Under the pieces are notes generated by a model. The model worked only from the letters and a program-made list of their open reading frames with translations, did not search any database and was not told the origin of the DNA. Position numbers and translations under genes: made by a program. A DNA stretch of 64,000 nt from Chryseobacterium sp. (GTDB lineage Bacteria; Bacteroidota; Bacteroidia; Flavobacteriales; Weeksellaceae): NCBI GenBank assembly GCA_031277615.1, contig JAITMC010000013.1, positions 62,001-126,000 on the forward strand, read 5' to 3'. Shown here piece after piece: positions 9,303-17,563 of this stretch. Within the stretch, counting starts at the first letter, position 1; each line of letters starts with the position of its first letter.

Positions 9303-9319
9303 CAAAAACACTGCCAAAA
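9303..9319 (-). promoter_or_regulatory. sigma54-like -24/-12 element upstream of DUF3108 gene
   Basis: Minus strand TTTTGGCAGTGTTTTTG resembles the -24 TGGCA / -12 TTGC layout of sigma54 promoters, although the last base of the -12 GC is not kept. The identical 17-mer lies upstream of the gene starting at 41796. Confidence 0.4.
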
Positions 9320-9445
9320 TAAAAAACACCGGATAATTGCAGGTATTTGATAAATCTCAGGTTTTTATTTAGAATCAATTAAATATGCTTCGCATTAAAA
9401 TTAGTAAATTTGCAGTTATATGTATAATTAAATTATCTTTTTATT

Positions 9446-10501
9446 ATGATAACTACCGATATATTGATCATAGGTGCCGGTCCTACCGGACTTTTTGCTG
9501 TATTTGAAGCAGGATTATTGAAAATGAAGTGCCATATTATCGATGCGCTTCCACAGCCGGGAGGACAGTTGGCCGAGCTTTATCCTAAAAAACCTATTTT
9601 CGATATTCCGGGATATCCTTCAGTAAATGCCGGAGAATTGGTGGATAATTTAATGGAGCAGATCAAACAGTTCCAGCCGGGATTCACTTTGGGCGAAACT
9701 GCGGTTTCTTACACAAAAGTAGATGATGAATGGTTTGAAGTGATCACCAACAAAGGAACCGTTCACAGATGTAAGGCTATTGCCATTGCCGGTGGATTGG
9801 GAACTTTTGAACCGAGAAAACCTACTTTTGAAAATGTAGCTGATTATGAGGAAAAAGGCCTTGAATATTTCGTGAAAGAACCTGAACATTTCAGAAACAA
9901 AAAAGTAGTGATTGCGGGTGGAGGAGATTCTGCGCTTGACTGGAGTATTTTCCTTGCTAATGTTGCCAGTGAAGTAACCTTAATTCACAGAAGAAATGAG
10001 TTCAGAGGAGCTTTGGATTCAGTAGAAAAAGTTCAGGACCTGAAAAACGAAGGAAAAATCAAATTAATTACTCCAGCTGAGGTAACAGGTATCAGAGGAG
10101 ATGGAAAAGTAGAAGCAATCACTGTACAAAAGGATGGCGAGGATGCTTTTGAAATTGAAACAGATTATTTCATTCCATTGTTCGGATTAACTCCAAAATT
10201 AGGCGAGATCGGAAACTGGGGGCTGAATATCGAGAAAAATGCAATTGTAGTCAACAACGCACTTGATTATCAGACCAACATTGATGGGATCTATGCCATC
10301 GGGGATATCAATACCTATCCGGGTAAGTTAAAGCTGATCCTTTGCGGATTCCACGAAGCTACTTTGATGTGTCAGAGTGTATATAACAGACTTAACCCTG
10401 GAAAAAAATTCGTTCTGAAATATACTACCGTAAGTGGAGTAGACGGGTTTGACGGAAGCCGTAAAGAGGCTGAGAAGGCAGTTGTTAAAAAAATTGACTA
10501 A
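9446..10501 (+). CDS. thioredoxin-reductase-like ferredoxin-NAD(P)+ oxidoreductase
   Basis: A 351-aa FAD enzyme. The FAD-binding GAGPTG is at residues 10-15, with PQPGGQLAELYPKKPIFDIPG just after. A second nucleotide fold for NAD(P)H begins at VVIAGGGDSALDW (about 150-162), and GIYAIGDINTYPGKLKLI binds the flavin near the C-terminus. The CxxC of true thioredoxin reductases is absent, which places it in the ferredoxin-NADP reductase type 2 family. It most likely transfers electrons between NADPH and the [2Fe-2S] ferredoxin encoded 77 bp downstream. A TAAATTTG -7 box lies at 9405-9412. Confidence 0.92.
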   Translation: MITTDILIIGAGPTGLFAVFEAGLLKMKCHIIDALPQPGGQLAELYPKKPIFDIPGYPSVNAGELVDNLMEQIKQFQPGFTLGETAVSYTKVDDEWFEVITNKGTVHRCKAIAIAGGLGTFEPRKPTFENVADYEEKGLEYFVKEPEHFRNKKVVIAGGGDSALDWSIFLANVASEVTLIHRRNEFRGALDSVEKVQDLKNEGKIKLITPAEVTGIRGDGKVEAITVQKDGEDAFEIETDYFIPLFGLTPKLGEIGNWGLNIEKNAIVVNNALDYQTNIDGIYAIGDINTYPGKLKLILCGFHEATLMCQSVYNRLNPGKKFVLKYTTVSGVDGFDGSRKEAEKAVVKKID

Positions 10502-10578
10502 ATTTGCTGCCGGGAAAATGATATGTCAGGCATAAAAAACCGGGGTGTCATTAACTATTAACCAGCAATTATCAGTAA

Positions 10579-10908
10579 ATGAACGATATCAATATTAAAA
10601 TCACCGACCGGGAAGGGGTAACCCACGATGTGGTAGCACCCACGGATATGTCTATGAATCTCATGGAAATCATCCGTTCATATGAACTGGCCGAAGAAGG
10701 GACCATCGGTGTATGCGGAGGAATGGCCATGTGTGCTTCATGCCAGGTATATGTGATCAGCGATCCGGGACTGGAGCCTATGGGGGACGAAGAAGATGCC
10801 ATGCTTGCAGAAGCTTTCCATGTAAAAGACAACAGCAGACTGGGATGCCAGCTGCATATTGTAAATGAAATGGAAGGTCTGGAAGTGGAAATTGCTCCTT
10901 ATCCTTAG
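10579..10908 (+). CDS. [2Fe-2S] ferredoxin, adrenodoxin type
   Basis: A 109-aa ferredoxin. Cluster ligands are Cys46, Cys52, Cys55 and Cys90 in the C-x5-C-x2-C-x34-C spacing of adrenodoxin-like proteins, within GVCGGMAMCASCQVYV and RLGCQLH. It follows the ferredoxin reductase gene in the same direction and before the next terminator, so the two probably form an electron-transfer unit. The terminal acceptor (a monooxygenase, desaturase or similar) is not obvious from the neighbours. Confidence 0.93.
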   Translation: MNDINIKITDREGVTHDVVAPTDMSMNLMEIIRSYELAEEGTIGVCGGMAMCASCQVYVISDPGLEPMGDEEDAMLAEAFHVKDNSRLGCQLHIVNEMEGLEVEIAPYP

Positions 10909-10932
10909 AAGATATTTTTTAATCTTAATATG

Positions 10933-10973
10933 AAGCCCGTTTGAGTTTTTCTCAAACGGGCTTTATTTTTTTA
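10933..10973 (+). terminator. terminator of the FNR-ferredoxin operon
   Basis: A 13-bp stem AAGCCCGTTTGAG/CTCAAACGGGCTT with a TTTTT loop and a T-rich tail, 25 nt after the ferredoxin stop. Confidence 0.85.
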
Positions 10974-11368
10974 TCCTTTTTTGGAGTCAGCCTCAAATAC
11001 AAAAATAAGAAATTTTATAAAGTATATTTTTTCAAATCAGAATGAAGATTTTTATCGCAAAGGACTTGTGGTTCGATGTATGATTTCAGAGTGCAAAGAA
11101 TGTGGCTTTGCCGCTGAAGAAACTTTATGGTTATGCATTTGCTTCATCAAATCAACAGAGTTGATTCCATTCTTTGCCTCCTAAAATCAACATTTTGATT
11201 CGTGAAACTTTGCGTCTTCAAAAAAAATGCAATTAATTTAAATAAAGAGTATGTTTAAATTCAATTTCTGCCTTTTGCACTTGATCCCTTTTTTGCAGGC
11301 TGGAATTTCGGATGGCCTGCATTATAAAAAAGAGGAAATACTTTTAAAATATTCCCTCTCTTTTATTA
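10974..11368. other. 395-bp intergenic region without a recognised gene
   Basis: Contains short open frames only (10981-11184; 11251-11385), with no family features. Phrases such as CTTTGCCGCTGAAG and GAAACTTTGCG resemble the degenerate intergenic text seen again near 60.3 kb. Near 11337-11375 an imperfect hairpin (AAAGAGGAAATA with TATTCCCTCTCTTT) sits just past the stop of the minus-strand LOG gene and may be its terminator. Confidence 0.4.
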
Positions 11369-11950
11369 TTATATTTCCTCTTTAGAAATCCATTTTCCAA
11401 CAGTTGGGGCTTCGTAGCTCCTCATTTTTTCCAACAGTTCTTCTATACGGTCGCTGATCAGCAGCATATCTCTGTTGATCTGCTTTAAAAATCCTTGATC
11501 TACCATAGTCTGAACCAATCTGATGAGATCGTCATAAAATCCGTTGATATTAAGAACTCCGATCGGCTTTTTGTGAAGTCCCAGCTGTGCCCAGGTAATC
11601 ATTTCAAAGAATTCTTCCAGGGTCCCGTAGCCTCCGGGAAGGACGATTACACCGTCACAGAGCTCATTCATCCTGGTTTTTCTTTCATGCATGGTCTCTA
11701 CGAGAATCAGCTCAGTGAGTTGTTTGTGCGCGATCTCTTTCGATTGCAGGAAGTGAGGGAGAACTCCGGTTACTTTTCCTCCGGAATTTAAAGCTCCGTC
11801 AGCAACAGCTCCCATTAAGCCTACATCTGCTCCGCCATAGATCAGCTGGATATTCTGTTCTGCTAAAGTCTGACCGAGTAAAATAGCCTGTTCTTTAAAA
11901 ATGTCCTCAGAGCCGAAGCTTGAGCCACAGAATACGGTGATACTTTTCAT
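11369..11950 (-). CDS. LOG-family (TIGR00730) nucleoside 5'-monophosphate phosphoribohydrolase
   Basis: A 193-aa Rossmann-fold protein with the family signature PGGYGTLEE at residues 105-113 and the upstream HERK segment at 89-92 that supplies the active-site Arg/Lys. LOG proteins cleave adenosine-type monophosphates to base and ribose 5-phosphate and were first known for releasing active cytokinins. In non-plant bacteria the physiological substrate is unclear. Length is normal. It probably forms a short transcript on its own after pepD; the spacing to pepD is about 110 bp. Confidence 0.9.
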   Translation of the reverse strand: MKSITVFCGSSFGSEDIFKEQAILLGQTLAEQNIQLIYGGADVGLMGAVADGALNSGGKVTGVLPHFLQSKEIAHKQLTELILVETMHERKTRMNELCDGVIVLPGGYGTLEEFFEMITWAQLGLHKKPIGVLNINGFYDDLIRLVQTMVDQGFLKQINRDMLLISDRIEELLEKMRSYEAPTVGKWISKEEI

Positions 11951-12058
11951 AATAATAGGTTTTTATGTTTAAAAGGTTATTCATCATTTGAAATGGACTA
12001 AAATTAAAATATCCAAAATCATAAGACTTTGGATATTCAATATAGCAATAGTATTCAT

Positions 12059-13501
12059 TTATTTCAAAGGGATATTCGCTAAAATATCTTTTGTAAAGCT
12101 CCAGAACTTCTGTGCTGAAGGAATGTTGGCTTTTTCATCAGGAGAATGGGCGCCTCTGATGGTAGGACCGAAACTTACCATTTCCATTTCAGGATAATTG
12201 GCTCCGATGATTCCGCATTCCAGTCCTGCGTGGCAGGCCACAACGTGAGGTTTTTCGCCAAACTTCTCAGTATAGAGTTTCTCCATCAGCTGAACGATTT
12301 CAGAACCCGGCTTTGGCTTCCATCCAGGGTAAGATCCGCTGAATTCTACATCCATTCCGGCTAATTCTGCCACTGATTTCAATTGTTCTGCGGTAGAATA
12401 TTTGGAAGAATCTACAGAAGATCTGGTAAGGTTAAGGATTTTTAATGCTCCACCTTTTAATTCTACTCTTGCCACGTTATTAGAAGCTTCTACAAGATCG
12501 GCAACGTCCGGGCTCATTCTGTAAACGCCGTTGTGAAGAGCCTTTAAAGTAAGAATTATTTTTTTTGAATCAGCTTCTGAAACCGCCTTATCAGAAGAAG
12601 TGGAGTTTTCGATATTGATCTGAAGGCCCGGTTCTACAGAAGCAAACTCTTCCAGAATCTCTTTTTTAAGAGCAGTAACCTCTTCAATGAATTCCTGAGC
12701 GTTTCTTACCGAAACCATAGCGACACCTTCTCTTGGAATTGCATTTCTAAGACCTCCGCTGTCGATAGAGATCAGCTGGATGTTTTCTTTCGCAATACCT
12801 TTGTAAAGAAGTCTTCCCAGGATGATATTGGCGTTTCCGAAACCTTTATGAATGTCCATTCCGGAATGTCCGCCCTGAAGTCCTTTCACTTCAATTCTTA
12901 CGGTTTGTCCTTTCTGATCTTCTACGGCATAGTTTTGAGTAATGGTTACATCCACACCTCCGGCACAGCCGATATCAATTTCATCATCTTCTTCCGTATC
13001 CAGGTTCAACAGGATTTCTCCCGTAAGCTGGCCTGGTTTTAAACCTAAGGCACCGGTCATTCCTGTTTCCTCATCGATGGTAAATAAAGCTTCTAATGCA
13101 GGGTGGGGAATATCTGAACTTTCAAGGATCGACATGATGGTTGCCACGCCTAAACCGTTATCAGCTCCCAAAGTAGTTCCTTTCGCTTTCACCCAGTCAC
13201 CATCAATCTCCATTTTGATTCCTTCTGTTTCAAAATCAAAGTTGATATCATTGTTTTTCTGGCATACCATATCCAGGTGTGACTGCAGCACAACCGATTT
13301 GCGGTTTTCCATTCCCGGAGTAGCCGGTTTTTTGATGATCACATTTCCTGTTTCATCCACAGTGGTTTCCAGTCCAAGATTTTCACCGAATTCTCTGATG
13401 AAAGCAATTACTTTTTCTTCTTTTTTTGATGGTCTTGGAACAGCATTCAGTCTGGAGAAATTTTTCCAGATAATCTGCGGTTCTATATTAGATAATTCCA
13501 T
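12059..13501 (-). CDS. pepD: aminoacyl-histidine dipeptidase (PepD-type, M20)
   Basis: A 480-aa zinc metallopeptidase. Metal and catalytic residues are His75 and Asp77 (QSHLDMV), bridging Asp113 (GADNGLGVA) and the general base Glu143/Glu144 (IDEETG). The length and full motif set match PepD-like cytosolic dipeptidases that hydrolyse Xaa-His and other unspecific dipeptides. There is no signal peptide. It is a single gene, with a terminator of the upstream lipoprotein gene right before its start. Confidence 0.93.
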   Translation of the reverse strand: MELSNIEPQIIWKNFSRLNAVPRPSKKEEKVIAFIREFGENLGLETTVDETGNVIIKKPATPGMENRKSVVLQSHLDMVCQKNNDINFDFETEGIKMEIDGDWVKAKGTTLGADNGLGVATIMSILESSDIPHPALEALFTIDEETGMTGALGLKPGQLTGEILLNLDTEEDDEIDIGCAGGVDVTITQNYAVEDQKGQTVRIEVKGLQGGHSGMDIHKGFGNANIILGRLLYKGIAKENIQLISIDSGGLRNAIPREGVAMVSVRNAQEFIEEVTALKKEILEEFASVEPGLQINIENSTSSDKAVSEADSKKIILTLKALHNGVYRMSPDVADLVEASNNVARVELKGGALKILNLTRSSVDSSKYSTAEQLKSVAELAGMDVEFSGSYPGWKPKPGSEIVQLMEKLYTEKFGEKPHVVACHAGLECGIIGANYPEMEMVSFGPTIRGAHSPDEKANIPSAQKFWSFTKDILANIPLK

Positions 13502-13531
13502 TGAAATTTATTTTTCTCAAAATTACGAAAT

Positions 13532-13565
13532 AAAAAATGCTTCCGTGAATCCGGAAGCATTTTTT
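13532..13565 (-). terminator. terminator between lipoprotein gene and pepD
   Basis: A near-symmetric hairpin AAAAAATGCTTCCG / CGGAAGCATTTTTT with T-runs on both strands. It lies about 50 nt past the stop of the 13614-14105 gene and 30 nt upstream of pepD. Confidence 0.75.
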
Positions 13566-13613
13566 ATAAGCCGTTTTTCAGGATCATGGGCCTGAATGAC
13601 CGATATACGTCTG

Positions 13614-14105
13614 TTAACATCCGCATTCCCCGTAAATAGGCATTGTTTCTACAGTTCCATCCGGTTTTTCAATCGTCAGGGTCCCGTCAAATAATAAAGC
13701 TTCCTCGCCTTTTATCTTCTTACCTTTTACAGAGATTTTGTAGTTGTCGTTTTCTATTTCTTTGGTCAGTTCCTCGTCTGCTTCCATATCACTGGAAGAG
13801 ATCAGGTTCAGCGCCAGTCTCTGGCCGTCCAGTTTCATATAAGCTGTTTTTCCGGCATCATCGGCATAGATGTATTTTTCTGCTTCAAAATCGGCTTTGT
13901 TTCTGGCAAAATAACATGAACATTCTTTGATTTCTTTCGGAAAAGGAAAGACATCTACCAGAATTTTTCCTGATGAAGTTTCGCTTTTTACAGAATCCTT
14001 TGCGATATTCAAAGAATCCGACGGGGTCTGGCTGGTAACGGACTCTTTATCTTTTTTACAAGCCGTTAGAACCAATGCTGAAAAGAAAATAATCAGATAT
14101 CTCAT
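13614..14105 (-). CDS. hypothetical lipoprotein
   Basis: A 163-aa lipoprotein with a short signal and lipobox LTAC followed by KKDKES. The mature part contains a CSCYFARNK segment and ends in GECGC, so cysteines cluster at two sites and could bind metal or form disulfides. The central segment ISVKGKKIKGEEALLFDGTL looks beta-rich. I do not recognise a characterised family. It lies 19 bp after the LURP-one gene in the same direction and may be co-transcribed with it. Confidence 0.7.
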   Translation of the reverse strand: MRYLIIFFSALVLTACKKDKESVTSQTPSDSLNIAKDSVKSETSSGKILVDVFPFPKEIKECSCYFARNKADFEAEKYIYADDAGKTAYMKLDGQRLALNLISSSDMEADEELTKEIENDNYKISVKGKKIKGEEALLFDGTLTIEKPDGTVETMPIYGECGC

Positions 14106-14124
14106 TGTTTTGTATTTTTAGGGG

Positions 14125-14730
14125 TTAGCCTCTCGATCTTTCCAATAGGACCATCATGAGTAATGATAAGATCACAAGACTTTCGTCTTCATCATCAATA
14201 TCGATCATTCTGTCCAGCTGGAATCTTCTTCCGAAGAATGAAGGCATTTTTTTCATTTTAAAATATGCTTTTCCGTCTATTCCGGTTACCGTGTACGATG
14301 GATTGAGAAAATAGCCTGTAAACATTCCGATAATCGGTAATTCTCCCACGAAACCATCCCAGAATCTTACCCAGGCACTGTCTTCCTGAACTTTGAATTT
14401 CGGCTGATCATGGGCATCCAGAATATCATAGCTTGCTTTCCATAATGAACGCATTCCTTTTCTGGCCAGTCTTCCGTAATTTTTGTTTTCAGTAATGTCA
14501 TTTAAAGAATAGGACGCATTGAAATCAATCCATTGGTTGGCCCGGATTCTGAAAAGTTCTTTAGACTTGCTTTCATCGTTGAAAACAATAACATCTTCTT
14601 TTAATTTGAACATTTTCTGACGTACATAGGCTACATAGTTCCCGTTTCGGTCCGTAATGTTGAAATCGCTGGCTAATGTTGTAATTTTAAATTTGAAATC
14701 CAGCGGATAATTGAGGTTTTTAAGTACCAT
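14125..14730 (-). CDS. LURP-one-related / scramblase-like protein
   Basis: A 201-aa protein with the features of the LURP-one-related (Tubby C-terminal-like) fold. Residues about 10-110 carry repeated short strands (FKITTLASDFNITDRNG, VAYVRQKMFKLKEDVIVF), and about 135-180 contain the hydrophobic GMFTGYFLNPSYTVTG plus the FFGRRFQLD segment. The C-terminus has a hydrophobic stretch (ESLVILSLLMMVLLE), as in membrane-anchored scramblase-like members. The biochemical role in bacteria is unknown. It precedes the lipoprotein gene 13614-14105 in a possible two-gene unit. Confidence 0.7.
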   Translation of the reverse strand: MVLKNLNYPLDFKFKITTLASDFNITDRNGNYVAYVRQKMFKLKEDVIVFNDESKSKELFRIRANQWIDFNASYSLNDITENKNYGRLARKGMRSLWKASYDILDAHDQPKFKVQEDSAWVRFWDGFVGELPIIGMFTGYFLNPSYTVTGIDGKAYFKMKKMPSFFGRRFQLDRMIDIDDEDESLVILSLLMMVLLERSRG

Positions 14731-14779
14731 TAGTTTATTTTTTCTTCAATTAATATTCAGAGCTCAAAGATAAAGGTTT

Positions 14780-14900
14780 TTTTAGAGAGTTGAGGGGAGA
14801 TGGAGAGATAATAGGCGGGGAGATGATAGATGGAGGGGTGATGGGTGATGGATGATGGATGATGGATGATGGGGGATGGGGGATGAGATGGGGGTGAAGA
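14780..14900. repeat. G-rich GATGGAT low-complexity repeat
   Basis: The heptamer GATGGAT occurs three times plus a partial at 14847-14872, embedded in GGGTGATGG-type sequence, and is followed by three G5 runs (14871-14875, 14878-14882, 14890-14894). Related text recurs at 22.2 and 24.8-25.2 kb. The rest of the 14731-15179 gap holds a second degenerate motif (ACTCTCCAACACTCCAAC near 15026-15060) and no gene. Confidence 0.8.
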
Positions 14901-15179
14901 GGTTTGTTTTGTTTATAAGATTCTGATGAATAGCTGTTGACTTCAAAAACCGACAAGTGAAGCGAGTTGATCGTTCACTACTGATTATTCACCTTTCACT
15001 ATTACCCTATTCCTTCCCCCGGCACTGAAACTCTCCAACACTCCAACTCTCCAACACTCATAGATAAAGACGGATAAATGAGAGACAATCGAAGGGGCTT
15101 GGTTTTGTTTGTGGATATGGAACGGAAAGCATTTGGGAAACTGCTGGGACGCTTCAACTATATTCCTTATTTTTGCGTC

Positions 15180-15791
15180 ATGGATTACCCTAGTAAAGTT
15201 TTGGCAAAGGCAGTAGATGAAATTTCGGGGCTGCCCGGAATCGGAAGAAAAACAGCTTTGCGGCTGGCCCTGCATCTATTGAAGCAACCCAGTTCAAGGG
15301 CTGTAGGACTTGGAAACTCCCTGATTAATCTGGTTAATGAAATAAAATACTGTAAAGAATGCCATAACTTCTCTGATTTTGACGTGTGCGAAATCTGCGA
15401 TAATGAAAAACGAAGTAATGAGCTGATCTGTATTGTGGAAGATGTACGGGACGTTATCGCTATTGAAAATACGGGAAAATACACCGGAAAATACCTTATT
15501 TTAGGAGGGAAAATATCGCCGATGGAAGGAATTGGACCTTCCCAGCTGAATATTCCAAGCATTGAAAGAAAGTTAAATGAAGGCAAAGTAAAAGAATTCA
15601 TCTTTGCACTGAGTGCCACCATGGAGGGCGATACAACAGCTTACTACATCTATAAGAAATTTAAAAATTTCAACGTGAATTTTTCAAGCATTGCCAGAGG
15701 TATTTCAGTAGGGGACGAACTGGAATATGCGGATGAGATTTCTCTGGGAAGATCCATTATCAACAGACTTCCGTATAACGAAAAAGATTAA
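15180..15791 (+). CDS. recR: recombination mediator protein RecR
   Basis: A 203-aa RecR. It has an N-terminal helix-hairpin-helix (GLPGIGRKTALRLALHLL), a C4 zinc finger (CKECHNFSDFDVCEIC) and a Toprim domain (LICIVEDVRDVIAIE...KYLILGGKISPMEGIGPSQL). With RecO/RecF it loads RecA at gaps. The start at 15180 (MDYPSKVLAKAV) is fixed by the family; the 34 codons open upstream are not conserved. A TATTTTTG box ends only 4 nt before this ATG, so the transcript may be nearly leaderless. The glycosyltransferase gene begins 1 nt after the stop. Confidence 0.96.
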   Translation: MDYPSKVLAKAVDEISGLPGIGRKTALRLALHLLKQPSSRAVGLGNSLINLVNEIKYCKECHNFSDFDVCEICDNEKRSNELICIVEDVRDVIAIENTGKYTGKYLILGGKISPMEGIGPSQLNIPSIERKLNEGKVKEFIFALSATMEGDTTAYYIYKKFKNFNVNFSSIARGISVGDELEYADEISLGRSIINRLPYNEKD

Positions 15792-15792
15792 T

Positions 15793-16626
15793 ATGAAGCT
15801 GTCTGTTATCATCGTTAATTACAATGTTACGAAGCTGCTCAGAAGCTGTCTTTTATCCATCCGGAAGTATACGGATGAAGAGCGTTGTGAGGTGATCGTT
15901 ATCGACAATGCTTCTACGGATTCTAGCTGGAAAGACCTTATTGCTGAGTTTCCGGAAATACGTTTTATCGCTTCCAAAACCAATGACGGTTTTGCCAAAG
16001 CGAATAATAAAGCCATTAAGACAGCATCAGGAGAATATCTTCTGATCCTGAATCCTGATACGGAACTGGAGAGTTTCTGCCTCGGCGAACTTCTGGAATT
16101 TGCCGGTTCCCAACCTGATTTCGGAGGGCTTGGAGTAAGAATGCACGATGCAAAAGGTGTTTTTCTGCCTGAAAGCAAACGTTCTGTTCCCGATATGTTC
16201 AACTCCTTTGAAAAGCTGTTTACCAACTTTAAGAAAAATAATTCAAAATCCTATTACAGGAATGATATCGATGAATATGCCGTAGCAGAGGTAGAAGTGG
16301 TTACCGGAGCGTTTCTGTTGGTGAAAAAAGAGGTGTATGAAAAAATAGGAGGGCTGGATGAAGCCTACTTTATGTATGGAGAAGATATTGATCTGTGCTA
16401 CACCTTATTAAAGAACGGTTACCGGAACTATTATTACGGAAAGGTTTCCATTCTTCATCATAAAGGGGAAAGCACCGTAAAAGATGAGGTGTATCTCGAA
16501 CGGTTCTATGGGGCGATGCAGATCTTTATTGATAAATATTATAAAAGTTTAAAACCGCTTCAGTACTCATTTTTAAAAGCGGGATTGAAACTCAGACATA
16601 AAATTGAAAAGATTAAGCTTAAATAA
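15793..16626 (+). CDS. glycosyltransferase family 2
   Basis: A 277-aa GT2 enzyme. It begins MKLSVIIVNYNVTKLL, has the sugar-nucleotide binding segment DGFAKANNKAI and the DxD-type motif LILNPDTELE, then the acceptor-side YGEDIDLCYTLLKNGY. It resembles the rhamnosyltransferase-like group that builds surface polysaccharide. I start at ATG 15793, one nucleotide after the recR stop, so it is translationally linked to recR. A longer open frame reaches back into recR but is not conserved. There are no membrane spans. The donor and acceptor sugars cannot be told from sequence. Confidence 0.9.
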   Translation: MKLSVIIVNYNVTKLLRSCLLSIRKYTDEERCEVIVIDNASTDSSWKDLIAEFPEIRFIASKTNDGFAKANNKAIKTASGEYLLILNPDTELESFCLGELLEFAGSQPDFGGLGVRMHDAKGVFLPESKRSVPDMFNSFEKLFTNFKKNNSKSYYRNDIDEYAVAEVEVVTGAFLLVKKEVYEKIGGLDEAYFMYGEDIDLCYTLLKNGYRNYYYGKVSILHHKGESTVKDEVYLERFYGAMQIFIDKYYKSLKPLQYSFLKAGLKLRHKIEKIKLK

Positions 16627-17027
16627 TGCTGGGTTTGGGCTTGGAGGTTTGAGAGTTGGAAGGTTGGAGAGTTTGAGTGTTGTTTGAGAATTTTAAGATA
16701 GAAATGGGAGAACATAAAGAGTAAATATTGATCACTTTTTTCTTCTTTTAATCACCCACATTAGTTATTTTTTTAGTTTAAAACTTTACGCAGAGCGGTT
16801 TTCTTACGCTTTAAAAAATCTGATATTTTTTATCAACTGGATATAAGATCTGCTCCATCTGCGGAATCTGCGGGAGAATCACCACAAACATCCGTGAAAT
16901 CAGTGGGATCTGCGGGAAATTATTTAATCCATATCAGCCACAAAATATTCAATTTACACCCTTGTATTTTTATGTTGATCCATTATGATAATCTTCCTGA
17001 TCCCTCTTCAGGTGACAATAAAAAAGC
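16627..17027. repeat. intergenic region made of degenerate dispersed repeats
   Basis: No gene is seen. 16636-16684 has GGAGGTTTGAGAGTTGG-type text that is an inverted relative of 15026-15060. 16845-16925 has AGATCTGC...CTGCGGGAAA-type text that belongs to the CCCACAGAT / ATCTGTGGG family found again at 49.0, 51.3, 60.5 and 61.6 kb. Confidence 0.6.
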
Positions 17028-17030
17028 AGT

Positions 17031-17064
17031 TCAAAAATTTTTGAACTGCTTTTGTTTTATATAA
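17031..17064 (-). terminator. terminator of secG
   Basis: A 16-bp perfect palindromic stem AAAAGCAGTTCAAAAA / TTTTTGAACTGCTTTT. It lies 16 nt past the secG stop and is usable on both strands. Confidence 0.75.
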
Positions 17065-17079
17065 AGTATTGACTTTCTG

Positions 17080-17430
17080 TTATTTTGCAGGAGCAGGCGT
17101 TTGAGCCGGAGTGGTTGTAGAAGCCGGAGCAGACTGTTGTTTTGCAGGTGCTTCTTTTTTCACCGGTTGCTGTTGTGCAGGAGCTGCTGTTGAAGGCTTC
17201 CCTGTGATCACAACACTTAAAAGGATAAGAACGATAATTGTTCCGCCTAAAGTCCATGTTGCTTTTTCCATGAAATCATTGGTTCTCTGTACCCCGAACT
17301 GTGCAGAAGATGCACCTCCGAAAGTACTGGAAAGGCCTCCTCCTTTAGGATTTTGAGCCATAACGACGATTACCAATAAAACGCTGGCAATCATAACAAG
17401 AACCATCAATAGTGTAAATATAGTATCCAT
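17080..17430 (-). CDS. secG: preprotein translocase subunit SecG
   Basis: A 116-aa SecG. There are two transmembrane helices (about 3-24 and 57-76) joined by the conserved cytosolic loop AQNPKGGGLSSTFGG, which lies against SecY. The tail after residue 80 is a low-complexity Ala/Pro/Gln/Thr stretch, common in Bacteroidota SecG and absent from the E. coli protein. It supports SecA-driven export through SecYEG. A CAAATTTA on the plus strand (17456-17463) gives a minus-strand TAAATTTG -7 box 25 nt upstream. It is monocistronic. Confidence 0.95.
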   Translation of the reverse strand: MDTIFTLLMVLVMIASVLLVIVVMAQNPKGGGLSSTFGGASSAQFGVQRTNDFMEKATWTLGGTIIVLILLSVVITGKPSTAAPAQQQPVKKEAPAKQQSAPASTTTPAQTPAPAK

Positions 17431-17510
17431 TAATTCTGATATCTTTTTGAATGGGCAAATTTAATCTTTTTTTACTGAATGACAAAAAAAGAAGCCTCTA
17501 AATGTTATTA

Positions 17511-17545
17511 AAAATAAAAACGGCAGCGTTGGCTGCCGTTTTTTA
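17511..17545 (-). terminator. terminator of the M16 peptidase operon
   Basis: A GC-rich 9-bp stem AACGGCAGC/GCTGCCGTT with loop GTTG; the minus-strand tail is TTTTATTTTT. It is 24 nt past the stop at 17564. Confidence 0.85.
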
Positions 17546-17563
17546 TATGAAAATGGACTGTTT

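Noticed and set aside
10981-11184. 67-codon frame in the gap before the LOG gene
   Set aside because: No family and resembles intergenic repeat text seen near 60.3 kb.
12942-13595. 217-codon plus-strand frame opposite pepD
   Set aside because: Shadow of pepD, which has all metal-binding motifs on the minus strand.
14847-14872. possible CRISPR-like array (GATGGAT units)
   Set aside because: Repeats are heptamers without spacers; no cas genes are present.
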